Notes: a model not told the origin generated them from the sequence alone. Shown: positions 16,844 through 25,406, counted from the stretch's first letter. The stretch is 64,000 nucleotides of DNA from DATLNM01 sp035536775 (GCA_035536775.1 DATLNM010000050.1:21066-85065), one strand, 5' to 3'. Made by a program: numbers and translations.

Positions 16844-17875
16844 CTATACGGCGCTGGACGTCTTGATGAGGGCGTCGAGGGCGCGCTCCGCAGCACCGCT
16901 ATCGATGGCGGACGCCGCGATAGGTACGGCATCCGTGAACGTCTCGGCGCGTCCGGCCGCGACCACACCGGCGGCCGCATTGAGGACAACGACGTCCCTG
17001 CGGGGCCCCTTCTCGCCGCCCAGTACGGCGCGCACGGTCGCGGCGTTCTCGTCGGCGGTCCCGCCCTTGATCGCCTCCATCGGCGCGCGCTCGAGACCGA
17101 GGTCCGCCGGATCGATCGTCTGCGTCGCGATCGATCCGCCCTCTAGTTGGACCACGTCGCTCGGGCCCGTCAACGAAAGCTCGTCCATCCCCCCATGGCC
17201 GTGGAAGGCGACGACCTTCGTGCTTCCCAGGCGCTCCAACGCGGTAACCATCCGTTCGGTGAGCGCGGGGTCGCTGACCCCAAGGGCTTGGCGTGTCGCT
17301 CCGGCCGGATTGGTGAGCGGTCCGAGGATGTTGAAGATCGTCGCGATGCCGAGCTCTCTGCGGGACGCTCCCGCATGACGCATCGCCGGATGGAACACCG
17401 GAGCGAAGCAGAACCCGATGCCGGCCACGTCGATGCACTCACGCACGCCCTCGGGTGGCAGATCGATCCGTACGCCAAGAGCCTCGAGGACATCGGCCGA
17501 ACCGCACCGAGACGACGCCGCGCGATTGCCGTGTTTGGCGACGCGTATCCCCGCGCCCGCACACACAAGAGCAGCGGCAGTTGAGACGTTGAACGTGCCG
17601 GTGCGGTCGCCGCCGGTGCCGCAGGTATCGAGGACCTCACCGACGCCTTCGACGCGTTGGGAGTACGAGCGCATCGTTCGGACGAGCCCGACGATCTCAT
17701 CGACCGTTTCGCCCTTGGCGCGCAGTGCGACCACGAACCCCGCGATCTGCGCCGAGGTTGCGGCGCCGTCCATGATCTCGCCCATGGCTCCGGCCGCCTC
17801 GGTCTCGTCGAGGGAGGTCCCGGCGAGGAGCCTCGTGAGGAGCTGTCCCCACGGGAAAGATGCGGTCTCGTTCAT
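16844..17875 (-). CDS. trpD: Anthranilate phosphoribosyltransferase TrpD
   Basis: A 343-residue enzyme transferring phosphoribose from PRPP to anthranilate in tryptophan synthesis. The PRPP-binding motif CGTGGD is at residues 85-90, followed by the KHGNRAASSRCGSADVLEALG glycine/Lys loop, FAPVFHPAMRH and GPLTNPAG. All match TrpD. An ATGA overlap couples it to the M20 peptidase upstream. No other trp gene is near, so this copy is detached from a trp operon. Length is normal. Confidence 0.96.
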   Translation of the reverse strand: MNETASFPWGQLLTRLLAGTSLDETEAAGAMGEIMDGAATSAQIAGFVVALRAKGETVDEIVGLVRTMRSYSQRVEGVGEVLDTCGTGGDRTGTFNVSTAAALVCAGAGIRVAKHGNRAASSRCGSADVLEALGVRIDLPPEGVRECIDVAGIGFCFAPVFHPAMRHAGASRRELGIATIFNILGPLTNPAGATRQALGVSDPALTERMVTALERLGSTKVVAFHGHGGMDELSLTGPSDVVQLEGGSIATQTIDPADLGLERAPMEAIKGGTADENAATVRAVLGGEKGPRRDVVVLNAAAGVVAAGRAETFTDAVPIAASAIDSGAAERALDALIKTSSAV

Positions 17876-19035
17876 GACGACAGGATCGTTGCGAAGGCTG
17901 CGGCGTAAGCCCGGGCGCCCACCTCGAGCTCCGATAGGTCGATCGATTCGTGAGCCGTGTGGGCCAGTGAGATGTCACCTGGACCCCACACGATGACGTC
18001 GGCGCCCTTCTGGGCGAAGAATCGCGCATCGGACGCGCCGCGGAACCCGATCACGGATGCCGGCTTCCCCGTTTGCTGTTGCACGGCTGTGCTTGCGACC
18101 TCGACTACGCGCGCAGTGGGGAGTATCTCGAAAGGCTCGGCATAGAAAGCGAGCTCGATCGACGCGTCGATCGTGGGGAACACACTCTTGGCCCCGTCGA
18201 TGGCGCTTTGGAGCCCCGCGACGACATCGTCGGGCGACTCACCCGGGATCGTGCGGCGGTCGACCTCGACGATGCAGGACGCCGGGATGATGTTGACCTT
18301 CTCCCCGCCGCGGATCGTTCCAACGTTCAGCGTCGGCCCGCCCAGCAAAGGATGTGCGATGTCGGGGATGGTCGCCGGAAGGCGCGTCACGATCTCGGCC
18401 ATGTGTTGCACGGCATTGACACCTCTTTCAGGAGCCGAACCGTGACCTGCTACACCGCGCGTGATCACGCGGAACCAGCTTGCGCCGCGCTGGGCGCGCA
18501 CAACGCGCAGACTCGTCGGCTCGCCGACGATCGCAACATCCGCGGTGACGATCCCCTCTTCGACCAGATGTGCCGCGCCCTTGAACCCCATCGCCTCCTC
18601 GTCGACGACCAGCGCGAGCTCGAGGACGCCGGCAGGTGTGAACCCCGAGGAGCGCAACGCGGCGACCGCTTCGAGGGCCGCCACAAGGGGGCCCTTCGCA
18701 TCACATGCCCCTCGTCCGTGGAGCCGTCCGCCTTCGATGTGTGCCCCGTACGGATCGTGATCCCACAAGCTCGGGTCTCCGGCAGGCACGACGTCGAGGT
18801 GCGAGCAATAGGCCAAACGTGGGCCTTCGGTTCCTTCCCAGCGCGCTACGACACTGGGGCGACCGGGCTCGACCTCGACCATGCGTGTACGCAAGCCAAG
18901 GTCGTCGAGCCACCCCGCGACGAGGTCCGCGGCCGCTTTCTCGTCGCCCGGGGGGTTCTCCGAGGGAAGCTTCACGATGTCTACGAGACGCTCGGTGAGG
19001 CGTCCCGGATCGATCGAGGGGGACAAATCCGTCAT
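17872..19035 (-). CDS. M20 family peptidase (ArgE/DapE-type)
   Basis: A 387-residue zinc-dependent amidohydrolase related to acetylornithine deacetylase and succinyl-DAP desuccinylase. Metal-ligand landmarks: YCSHLDVVPAGD, LHGRGACDAKGPL, VVDEEAMGF and IVGEPTSLRVV, then the lid domain AGHGSAPERGVNAV and a C-terminal AHTAHESID. No neighbour fixes the substrate: no arginine or lysine biosynthesis gene is adjacent, and TrpD follows. It could be a dipeptidase or deacylase. ATGA overlap with trpD. Confidence 0.92.
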   Translation of the reverse strand: MTDLSPSIDPGRLTERLVDIVKLPSENPPGDEKAAADLVAGWLDDLGLRTRMVEVEPGRPSVVARWEGTEGPRLAYCSHLDVVPAGDPSLWDHDPYGAHIEGGRLHGRGACDAKGPLVAALEAVAALRSSGFTPAGVLELALVVDEEAMGFKGAAHLVEEGIVTADVAIVGEPTSLRVVRAQRGASWFRVITRGVAGHGSAPERGVNAVQHMAEIVTRLPATIPDIAHPLLGGPTLNVGTIRGGEKVNIIPASCIVEVDRRTIPGESPDDVVAGLQSAIDGAKSVFPTIDASIELAFYAEPFEILPTARVVEVASTAVQQQTGKPASVIGFRGASDARFFAQKGADVIVWGPGDISLAHTAHESIDLSELEVGARAYAAAFATILSS

Positions 19036-19067
19036 GCGCGGGCCACGCGCCTGCCAAACTGTGGCCG

Positions 19068-19283
19068 ATGACGAGATATCAGACGTTCCTCGCGATCGTG
19101 CTTGTGCTGTGGCCGGTGATGATCACGGGGCTGCTGTTCCTCATGAGCAAGCTCGAGGTCTACGTCGCTCGTCTCGATGCCAACACGCCTCAGGAGGCCG
19201 GGCTCGAGCCGGTATCGGGTGAGACACCGGACAGGGAGGTCCGGATCTTCCTCGGCGACCAGGTCGTCGGCGCGCCGGACTGA
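19068..19283 (+). CDS. Small single-pass membrane protein
   Basis: A 71-residue protein with one N-terminal membrane helix (about residues 7-26, LAIVLVLWPVMITGLLFLM), then a charged tail ending VRIFLGDQVVGAPD. It is divergent from the M20 peptidase and ends 5 nt before the convergent ridA. Codon usage and composition fit a real gene; a function cannot be given. Confidence 0.6.
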   Translation: MTRYQTFLAIVLVLWPVMITGLLFLMSKLEVYVARLDANTPQEAGLEPVSGETPDREVRIFLGDQVVGAPD

Positions 19284-19287
19284 GGGG

Positions 19288-19674
19288 CTAGACCCGGCGG
19301 AGCGCAATGCACTCGACCTCGACGCGCGCACCCTTAGGAAGGCCGGCGACCGCAACCGCCGCCCGAGCCGGAGGGGCACCCCCGACGAAGCGCGCGAACG
19401 CCTCGTTGAACTCCGCGTAGTCGGCTATGTCGGTGAGGAAGACCGTGAACTTCACCACCCGGCCGAGGTCGGAGCCGGCCGCGGCGAGAACCGCGGCGAG
19501 GTTGTCCATGCACCTGCTGGTCTCGTCGGCGATCGATCCAGATACGAGCTCGCCCGTGTCCGGGTCGAGCGGGATCTGACCGGAGCAGAAGATGAGATCG
19601 CCGGCGACTATCGCCTGGGAGTAGGGCCCAACCGCCGCCGGAGCCGCCTCGGTCGCCACAACCTCTCTGTCCAT
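19288..19674 (-). CDS. RidA family deaminase
   Basis: A 128-residue RidA/YjgF/UK114 protein, which hydrolyses reactive enamine/imine intermediates from PLP enzymes. Features: AVGPYSQAIVAGDLIFCSGQIPLDPDTGE, the conserved PPARAAVAV with the substrate-binding Arg, and VEVECIA at the end. Length is standard. The gene stands alone on the minus strand, 5 nt beyond the small membrane gene and divergent from rnpB. Confidence 0.95.
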   Translation of the reverse strand: MDREVVATEAAPAAVGPYSQAIVAGDLIFCSGQIPLDPDTGELVSGSIADETSRCMDNLAAVLAAAGSDLGRVVKFTVFLTDIADYAEFNEAFARFVGGAPPARAAVAVAGLPKGARVEVECIALRRV

Positions 19675-19694
19675 CCCAGGGAATCTACGCCAAG

Positions 19695-19700
19695 TAGAAT
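19695..19700 (+). promoter_or_regulatory. Putative -10 element (TAGAAT) for rnpB
   Basis: TAGAAT lies about 8 nt before the expected 5' end of RNase P RNA. No convincing -35 hexamer is found at 16-18 bp spacing, so confidence is limited. Confidence 0.35.
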
Positions 19701-19705
19701 CTTCT

Positions 19706-20064
19706 TCAGGAGGGGGCCGGGTGGCCGCGGCTCTCGCGAGCTGAGGAAAGTCCGGACTCCGTAGGGCAGGACGCTGGGGAAAATCCCAGGCGGGGCGACC
19801 CGTGGAAAGTGCAACAGAGAGCAGACCGCCGGCGGCAACGCCGGTAAGGGTGAAACGGTGAGGTAAGAGCTCACCAGCGTGCCGGGTGACCGGTGCGGCT
19901 AGGCAAACCCCGTCCGGAGCAAGACCAAGCAGGAGGTTGGGTGGCCCGCCCGCTGCCTCCGGGTAGGTCGCACGAGGCGAGCGGCAACGCTCGTCCCAGA
20001 TAGATGGCTACCGCCGGGAAGCTTGCTTCCCGGGCACAGAATCCGGCTTACAGGTTCCCTCCTA
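19706..20064 (+). ncRNA. rnpB: RNase P RNA, bacterial type A
   Basis: The catalytic RNA of RNase P, which matures tRNA 5' ends. All key conserved pieces are present in order: GAGGAAAGTCCGGACTCC (CR I, near 19740), ACAGAGAGCAGACCGCC, GGTAAGGGTGAAACGGTGAGGTAAGAG (in part), AGATAGATGGCTACC and CACAGAATCCGGCTTACAG (CR V). The P1 helix is formed by GGAGGG at 19709 and CCCTCC at 20057-20062. About 355 nt, normal for type A. Its 3' end overlaps the stop codon region of the convergent ECF-S gene. Confidence 0.97.
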
Positions 20065-20887
20065 CCGGGCCTCCGGCTGCGAGAGCGGCCGGAGGCTCCA
20101 CTTTCTCCACCTTCACCGTCAGCCTCGACGCGGCGCGATCGAGCGCAGGGAGGACGGCGCGGCCGAGCGCGATCACGAGGATCGCGTTGCCCGCGGCGCG
20201 CAGAGCGTCCCACCCGAACGACCTGAGGAGATAGAAGGACCCGTAGCGCGACGCGTTCTCGGCGAACCCCAGCTCGGGCGCCCACCCGACCCCACTGGAG
20301 CCTGCTGAGAACGGCCAGAACCAGAGGTTCATCAACGCGCCGAACATGAATCCCGACAGCACGCCGTAAACAGAGAGCGCGGCGATGCGAGCGCGCCACG
20401 ATGTACCGCGCGGCATCAGCCCCGCGCCGAGCCCGACCCAACCGATCGCGACCATCTGGAACGGGACCCACGGTCCTAGTCCCCCAACGAAGAAGGCCGA
20501 CGCCGCGGTTCCGAGCGCGCCCAGCGAGAACCCGAACGCGGGGCCGAACGAGTTCCCCGCCAGCAGAACCACGATGAACATCGCCGAGAACCCTCCGACG
20601 AACCCGGGCAGGCGCAACGCCACCATCGCAGCGGCGAGGGTTCCGAGCAACGCGATCGCCTTTGGGCCCATGCCGCCGCGTTCGATCTGGACGAACAGCA
20701 CCGTGCCCAAGAGCCCGGCGAGCAGGAGCGCGATCCAGGGGGCATCCGCGCGGTGAGCATCACCTCGGTCCACCAGGCTCGGAAGCACGAAGGGCCACGT
20801 GAACGCGATGGCGCCGAGGAGGTTGGCACCGGATAACGCCGCGAGACGCAGCGTCGAGCGACCGTTGATGGCGCGGGTGGCGCTCAC
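20048..20887 (-). CDS. ECF transporter S component
   Basis: A 279-residue membrane protein with at least six hydrophobic segments, fitting an EcfS substrate-capture component. It is the last gene of an operon with EcfT and a double EcfA ATPase. The start is a GTG in a GTGA overlap with the ATPase stop; a longer frame starting at 20929 would overlap more. The upstream cobalamin riboswitch makes a cobamide the likely substrate (inference); the protein is not a BioY or CbiM type by eye. Its last codons overlap the 3' end of rnpB on the other strand. Confidence 0.85.
   Translation of the reverse strand: MSATRAINGRSTLRLAALSGANLLGAIAFTWPFVLPSLVDRGDAHRADAPWIALLLAGLLGTVLFVQIERGGMGPKAIALLGTLAAAMVALRLPGFVGGFSAMFIVVLLAGNSFGPAFGFSLGALGTAASAFFVGGLGPWVPFQMVAIGWVGLGAGLMPRGTSWRARIAALSVYGVLSGFMFGALMNLWFWPFSAGSSGVGWAPELGFAENASRYGSFYLLRSFGWDALRAAGNAILVIALGRAVLPALDRAASRLTVKVEKVEPPAALAAGGPVGGNL
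20069..20096 (+). terminator. Possible rnpB terminator hairpin
   Basis: A perfect 9-bp stem (GCCTCCGGC and GCCGGAGGC, 10-nt loop) starts 5 nt after rnpB and is followed by TCCACTTTCTCC. The stem lies inside the 3' coding part of the convergent S-component gene, so part of its conservation could be coding. Confidence 0.45.
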
Positions 20888-22476
20888 GAGGAACCGAGCG
20901 CGGTCGTTGCTTCGTCCAACGTCAGCCAACGTCCGTCCGAGATGCGCGCCATCTGCGGCGAGAACACGGGCGACCCGCTGAGGATCGCGCGCGGTGGACC
21001 CTGGGCGACGACTTCACCGGCGGCGAGCATCACGACGTGATCTGCCATCTCGGCGACGAGCTCGACATCGTGGGTCGCGACGACGATCGCGTGGCCTTCC
21101 CGCGCCATCGTGTCGAGCAACTCACACAAGCGGTCCTTCGACTCGGGATCGAGCCCACGTGTCGGTTCGTCGAGAGCGAGGATGCGTGCAGCCGTCGCCG
21201 CGATGGCCACGATCGCGAGAAGCGAGCGTTCGCCGGCGGAGAGATCCCTCGGGTGGATGTCGCGCTTCGATTCAAGTCCGGCCGCGTCCAACCACTTGTC
21301 GAGCTCTTCCGTAGACGCCCCGCGTGCATCCAATGTCGCCGCCACCTCCGCGGCCACGGTCTCCGCGTAAAGGATGTCCCCGGGGTCCTGGGGAGAGAAC
21401 GCCACGTCCGTGCCTGTTCTCGGGGAGGCGCCGGACGACGCCATCGCGATCCGCCCCGAGGCGGGGTCATGAAGCCCGGCAAGACAGCGCAGCAACGTCG
21501 TCTTGCCGGCACCGTTGCGTCCTATCAGCGCGGTGACTCGCTCGTCGATCGTCAGCGTCACGTCGTGAAGCACTTCGTCGCGCGCGTAACGCGCCGACAC
21601 CCCGGTCATCGCTACGACGGGAGAACCGAAGTGGCGGGCGATCTCGACCTCTCGAGACCCGGTGACGCCGTTCACCCGCCCGACGCGCGCCCGGGCCTCT
21701 CGAACCGTGAGAGGCAAGGGCGTCCAGCCCAACCTCCGGCCGAGCCGCGTCACCGGGGGGCCGCCGCCAAGCTGCTCGACGATCCCGGCGACATCGCCGA
21801 TCTCGAAACGACCCGACGAGAACGCGCCGACGGCAAGATCCGCGAACGCGGTCACGCGCTCCAATCGGTGCTCGGCGACGATCACCGTGAACGCGAGATC
21901 GTCGACCAGCCTCTTCAGGGCCGCCAGGACATCTTCTGCACCTTGAGGGTCGAGCTGGCTCGTGGGCTCGTCGAGGACGAGTATCCGAGCGCCCGCGGTC
22001 AACGCGCTTGCGATCGCTACGCGCTGGCGTTCACCCCCCGAGAGGGAACGCACGCTCCGGTCGCGCAGCGGCGCGAGGGCGAGGAGGTCGAGCGTCTCCT
22101 CGACCCGCCGTCGCATCGCGTGGGGAGGGACGGCGAGGTTCTCCATGGCATACGCGAGCTCGTCCTCGACACGGTCGAGCACGAAGGACGCGTCCGGGTC
22201 CTGAGAGACGTACGCGACCTGCGCCGCGAGCCCCCGGGGCGCGTGCTCGATCGTGCTCGATCCCGCGACGGCCACCTCACCGGACCAGACCCCGCCTGAG
22301 AAGTGCGGGACCAAGCCGTTGATGCACCGCAGGAACGTCGACTTCCCCGCGCCCGTTGCTCCCGTAACGAGCACGAACGCGCCTTCTGGGATGGACAGCG
22401 AGGTTCGGCGGAGTACCTCCGGCGCGTCCGGCCCGTATGCGAACGACACCTCCGAGAACACGATCGCGTCGGTCAT
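20884..22476 (-). CDS. ECF transporter double ATPase (EcfA-EcfA' fusion)
   Basis: A 530-residue protein with two ABC ATPase domains, as in the single-gene EcfAA' of actinobacterial ECF transporters. Domain 1: Walker A GATGAGKST (residues 39-47), Q-loop YVSQDPD, signature LSGGERQRVAIASAL, Walker B ILVLDEPTSQLDP, switch His. Domain 2 (from about 285): GRNGAGKTTLL, SPQDPGDILY, LSAGERSLLAIVA, ILALDEPTRGLDP, THDVEL. ATG 22476 shares one base with the EcfT stop. It powers uptake with EcfT and the S component. Confidence 0.95.
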   Translation of the reverse strand: MTDAIVFSEVSFAYGPDAPEVLRRTSLSIPEGAFVLVTGATGAGKSTFLRCINGLVPHFSGGVWSGEVAVAGSSTIEHAPRGLAAQVAYVSQDPDASFVLDRVEDELAYAMENLAVPPHAMRRRVEETLDLLALAPLRDRSVRSLSGGERQRVAIASALTAGARILVLDEPTSQLDPQGAEDVLAALKRLVDDLAFTVIVAEHRLERVTAFADLAVGAFSSGRFEIGDVAGIVEQLGGGPPVTRLGRRLGWTPLPLTVREARARVGRVNGVTGSREVEIARHFGSPVVAMTGVSARYARDEVLHDVTLTIDERVTALIGRNGAGKTTLLRCLAGLHDPASGRIAMASSGASPRTGTDVAFSPQDPGDILYAETVAAEVAATLDARGASTEELDKWLDAAGLESKRDIHPRDLSAGERSLLAIVAIAATAARILALDEPTRGLDPESKDRLCELLDTMAREGHAIVVATHDVELVAEMADHVVMLAAGEVVAQGPPRAILSGSPVFSPQMARISDGRWLTLDEATTALGSS

Positions 22477-23261
22477 TAGGTCCTCGTTGGGGAGAGCAGG
22501 CCCGGAAGCGCCAACGCAACGCATGCCAGGAGAAGCAAGGGATCGACCGGCGGCCACTCGGCGGGTATCGACACCAAGAGGCCGGCCTCGCCCCGGACCA
22601 ACGCAGCCGTGAACAGCGCGACCGCAACGACGCAGACGAGCGTCGCCGCGATCGACTTCCGATCCCACACATCGGGCCGGTAGCGCGTCCGCGGGCCACT
22701 GCCGTGGCCCCGTGCATCCATGCTCGCTGCGAGCGTGAGGGCGTTCTCCATCCCTGTGGATAGGACGGGGACGGCGAGCGCAGGCAACGAGCGCCACCGC
22801 AACACCTCTATCCCCCGCATCTTCTGGGCCCCACGGACTTTCTCGACCGCGTCGATGGTCCTTGGAGCGATCGACAACGCGAGCGCGACGACCAGCGCCG
22901 GCTCGTGCCATCGGCGGGGAGCCAGCTTCAAGAGCTTGAAGGGGTCCGAGACCGAATTGAAGGTGCCGAACACGATCAGCAGGACCGCGAGGCGCAACCC
23001 CTCGGCAGCCGCGAGCACGACACTGTCGAAGCCGATCGCGTAGGGGGTGACCGCGACGAGTGCGGTGCGAGTGATGAGCGCGAACACACCGAACAGCGCG
23101 AAGATCCGGAACGAACGCGCGCCGGGCCCGGGCACTCTGCACGCGGCGTGAACGAACGCCGCCATGGACGCGAGCGGCAACAGATAGAACGGGTTAGTCG
23201 TCAGCATCGCGATGCCGCCCGCGGCAACGGCCCATACGAGCCACGCCGCGGGATGCATCAC
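22476..23261 (-). CDS. ECF transporter T component (EcfT)
   Basis: A 261-residue membrane protein with about five to six hydrophobic segments. The T-component coupling motifs are visible: GAQKMRGIEVLRW and SMDARGHG (Ala-Arg-Gly). The start is GTG 23261 or the ATG directly after it; the first overlaps the stop of the SCO2322-like gene by GTGA. It couples the S component to the ATPase downstream. Confidence 0.92.
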   Translation of the reverse strand: MMHPAAWLVWAVAAGGIAMLTTNPFYLLPLASMAAFVHAACRVPGPGARSFRIFALFGVFALITRTALVAVTPYAIGFDSVVLAAAEGLRLAVLLIVFGTFNSVSDPFKLLKLAPRRWHEPALVVALALSIAPRTIDAVEKVRGAQKMRGIEVLRWRSLPALAVPVLSTGMENALTLAASMDARGHGSGPRTRYRPDVWDRKSIAATLVCVVAVALFTAALVRGEAGLLVSIPAEWPPVDPLLLLACVALALPGLLSPTRT

Positions 23262-24139
23262 TGTCCTCCGCGCGCCCGCGCTCCATGAGCGCGGCGACGA
23301 CGGTTGATCACGATCGCGCCGACTCCCAGCGCAGCGGTTGCACCGAGCGCAGCTACAGGGCCAACCGGTGGCGTGTCATCGACGCTCGGCCGACCCGAGA
23401 GCGCGGCCGCGGGTTCGAGCACATCGGTGGTGGGTGACGGGGTGACCCGATGGCTCGATGAACGCCCGGGAGCGCGCCCCCTTGCCGCCTTCACCGGCGG
23501 CACTCGAGACTCTGCGCGCTCCTCATCCCACGCGGACTCATCCGGCTCACCTACGGGTGGAGCGTCCGCGGGGTCGTCGGGGTCAGGGTCCTCGGGCTGG
23601 CCCTCGGGCTGGGGGTCATCGCTCTCCTGTTCGCTCTCGGGCTCGTCACGCGAGATCGGGCCGCAGACATCGGTGAAGCTCCGCGCGGGAGGCTCTGGGT
23701 GGGTGCTGCCGTCCATCCCGGAGCCCCACGACCATCCTTCGGTGTCACCGGCCGACACCGAAGACGTGCCCGGTCCGGAACTCGACCATGTCCAGTCACC
23801 CTTCCCGTCGCCGCGCCAGTAGCCCCAGAAGTCCGGGTGGGACGCGAAGCAGTCGTCGCCCTCAGGCCCCACGCCGGCGAGCATGCAGACTGCGCCGCCG
23901 CCAAATCCGAGTCTGTACTCCAAGCCGAACTGATCACCGGCAAGCTCGATGACATCGATGCCGGTGACCTCCCGCTCCGATATCGCGACGCAGTACTCGA
24001 GATCACCCCCCTCATCACCGAGATCGATCACCAGCGCGACGTGACCCGGGGCACTCGCGCACGCAGCGTGCAGGGGCACAACCCATGACGATCCTGTAAG
24101 GGCAAGCGCGGCACACATCACCGCGCGCAGGGCGCGCAT
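23258..24139 (-). CDS. SCO2322-like secreted, membrane-anchored protein
   Basis: A 293-residue exported protein. It has a signal peptide (MRALRAVMCAALALTGSSW), an ectodomain (about 30-160) with a Cys-rich, Trp-rich core, a long acidic Pro/Asp/Glu linker, and a C-terminal hydrophobic segment (VAALGATAALGVGAIV) followed by a basic tail. The WGYWRGDGKGDWTWSSSG block recalls the proteins annotated as SCO2322 family in Streptomyces (recollection). It sits between the toroid protein and EcfT, the same layout as that family. Likely an extracytoplasmic partner in ligand delivery to the ECF transporter. The ATG at 24139 is preferred over the longer frame. Confidence 0.82.
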   Translation of the reverse strand: MRALRAVMCAALALTGSSWVVPLHAACASAPGHVALVIDLGDEGGDLEYCVAISEREVTGIDVIELAGDQFGLEYRLGFGGGAVCMLAGVGPEGDDCFASHPDFWGYWRGDGKGDWTWSSSGPGTSSVSAGDTEGWSWGSGMDGSTHPEPPARSFTDVCGPISRDEPESEQESDDPQPEGQPEDPDPDDPADAPPVGEPDESAWDEERAESRVPPVKAARGRAPGRSSSHRVTPSPTTDVLEPAAALSGRPSVDDTPPVGPVAALGATAALGVGAIVINRRRRAHGARARGGQ

Positions 24140-24161
24140 CAGAGAACCCGGAGCATCCTTC

Positions 24162-25217
24162 TCAGCACGGACGACTCCTCGGGGGCGGCTTTGTAGCTGC
24201 CACACGGGGAAGAGGCAGCGGCTGCCTGAGGAGTCCCAGCACCGCACCGATGGTCGCTGCGACGTTGGGCTCGCCCCGACGAAGCTCGCCTGAGCCCGAT
24301 GCATCTCGCTCCCACGTGAACGCGAACGCACCCGCGTTGTCGCCGCAGTTCGGGTACTGAAGTCGCGTGAGAGCGCGCATCGCTCCGCGAGGAAGGTCGC
24401 GACCTACTGCCACGTGCGCCTGGATGACCAGAGCGGTCGAGTTGGCGTCGGTCAGGTTCAGGGTCAGGTCGTAACCCCAGCCTCGCTTTTCCGGGTCGCG
24501 CGTCTTGGCAAAGAACCGGAACGGGCTAACGGGCGGGCGGCGTGAGTCGACTGCGACCTGGAGCGCCTGGACCGCGATGGCGGTCGTATTTGTGTCCGAG
24601 CGTGAGAAGTCACCCTCGGTCCCGTCGTGGCAGTGATTGTCGTCGTTCTCACCTGCAGGGTCGTCGAACTGCCACCCGCCGTCATCGCATTGAGCGGAGA
24701 TGAGCCAAGTGAAGACCTGCTCGGGAACGATCCCCTCCCCGGCGCCTGCAAGCGCGAGGATCGCAAGCGCGTGATCGAAGACCTCAGGGTCCCCGGGCGC
24801 GTTCGTGTGCTCGCCGTACTGACCGTCCTCTCCGACCGACTCCCGGATCTCCTTGACGAGGTCACGGCCACCGAACGCCCGCGGGTCGCGCCCGCCGGCA
24901 ACAGCCGCCATAACCACCTTCGACTTGAGCCCGACCGTGTCCGCGTCGTCGACATTGGTTTCGAGATAATCGAGCGCGGCGTCGATCGTCCCCGGAGCGC
25001 GACGCGCTGCCGACAACGCGACTACCGCGTCCGCGGCGGTCCCGATAGGGCTGAAGGAGCCTTCGAAGGAACCATCGGAGGTCTGGTTGGCCGCGATGAA
25101 TCTCGTCGCGTTGATCGCGCGCTCCGGGGGACGGATGCGCGCCGAAGCTGCGCTGCCGGTCACGAGGAGCAATGCGGTCGCCGCCGCAACGCTCGATCGG
25201 AGGACGGTGGATCTCAT
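24162..25217 (-). CDS. Secreted alpha/alpha-toroid (transcobalamin/squalene-cyclase-repeat) protein
   Basis: A 351-residue secreted protein. A signal peptide (residues 1-26, ALLLVTGSAASA) precedes repeated helix pairs with QTSDGSFEGSF, ALDYLETN, FTWLISAQCDDGGWQFDD, NTTAIAVQAL, WGYDL, STALVIQAHVAVG and NVAATIGAVLGLL. These are prenyltransferase/squalene-oxidase-type repeats forming an alpha/alpha barrel, the fold of transcobalamin and intrinsic factor. No DCTAE catalytic motif is seen, so an enzyme is unlikely. It is the first gene of the cobalamin-riboswitch operon, which makes a cobamide-binding role plausible. Start ATG 25217 with GAAGGGAG upstream. Confidence 0.85.
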   Translation of the reverse strand: MRSTVLRSSVAAATALLLVTGSAASARIRPPERAINATRFIAANQTSDGSFEGSFSPIGTAADAVVALSAARRAPGTIDAALDYLETNVDDADTVGLKSKVVMAAVAGGRDPRAFGGRDLVKEIRESVGEDGQYGEHTNAPGDPEVFDHALAILALAGAGEGIVPEQVFTWLISAQCDDGGWQFDDPAGENDDNHCHDGTEGDFSRSDTNTTAIAVQALQVAVDSRRPPVSPFRFFAKTRDPEKRGWGYDLTLNLTDANSTALVIQAHVAVGRDLPRGAMRALTRLQYPNCGDNAGAFAFTWERDASGSGELRRGEPNVAATIGAVLGLLRQPLPLPRVAATKPPPRSRPC

Positions 25218-25220
25218 GCG

Positions 25221-25253
25221 CTCTCCCTTCGCCGGCCCTCGAGCAGGAAGGGT
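25221..25253 (-). promoter_or_regulatory. Hairpin covering the Shine-Dalgarno of the toroid gene
   Basis: On the minus strand CCCTTC (25247-25252) is complementary to GAAGGG (25225-25230), the Shine-Dalgarno of the gene starting at 25217. Such a stem could hide the ribosome site when the riboswitch is bound. A second CCCTTC at about 25288-25293 might compete. Inferred only; not folded. Confidence 0.45.
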
Positions 25254-25302
25254 CGGGGGAGCTCGCCCGGCCGCGCCCTTTACCTCGAAGGGTCATCTAG
25301 CC

Positions 25303-25406
25303 GCACATGGCCGGGTGCTCTGGCTCGTCCCAGCTGTGAACGACCGCTGAGACCTACAGTTGCGGGACAGCGCCGGACTTTGACCGGCTTCCCCCATGCC
25401 ACGTGC
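25303..25406 (-). promoter_or_regulatory. Cobalamin riboswitch
   Basis: A metabolite-sensing leader RNA, 86 nt before the toroid-protein start. On the minus strand it has the conserved core GGGGGAAGCCGGT, TCCGGCGCTGTCCCGCA and ACTGT, then the B12-box AGCCAGAGCACCCGGCC (25309-25325). Outer helix P1 joins GCACGTGGC (25398-25406) and GCCATGTGC (25303-25311) with one G-U pair. It is about 104 nt, shorter than the long adenosylcobalamin form. It should repress the transporter operon when cobalamin is plentiful. Confidence 0.93.

Noticed and set aside
24162..25217. Squalene-hopene or terpene cyclase
   Set aside because: It has a signal peptide, lacks the DxDD/DCTAE catalytic motifs and sits in a transporter operon with a cobalamin riboswitch.
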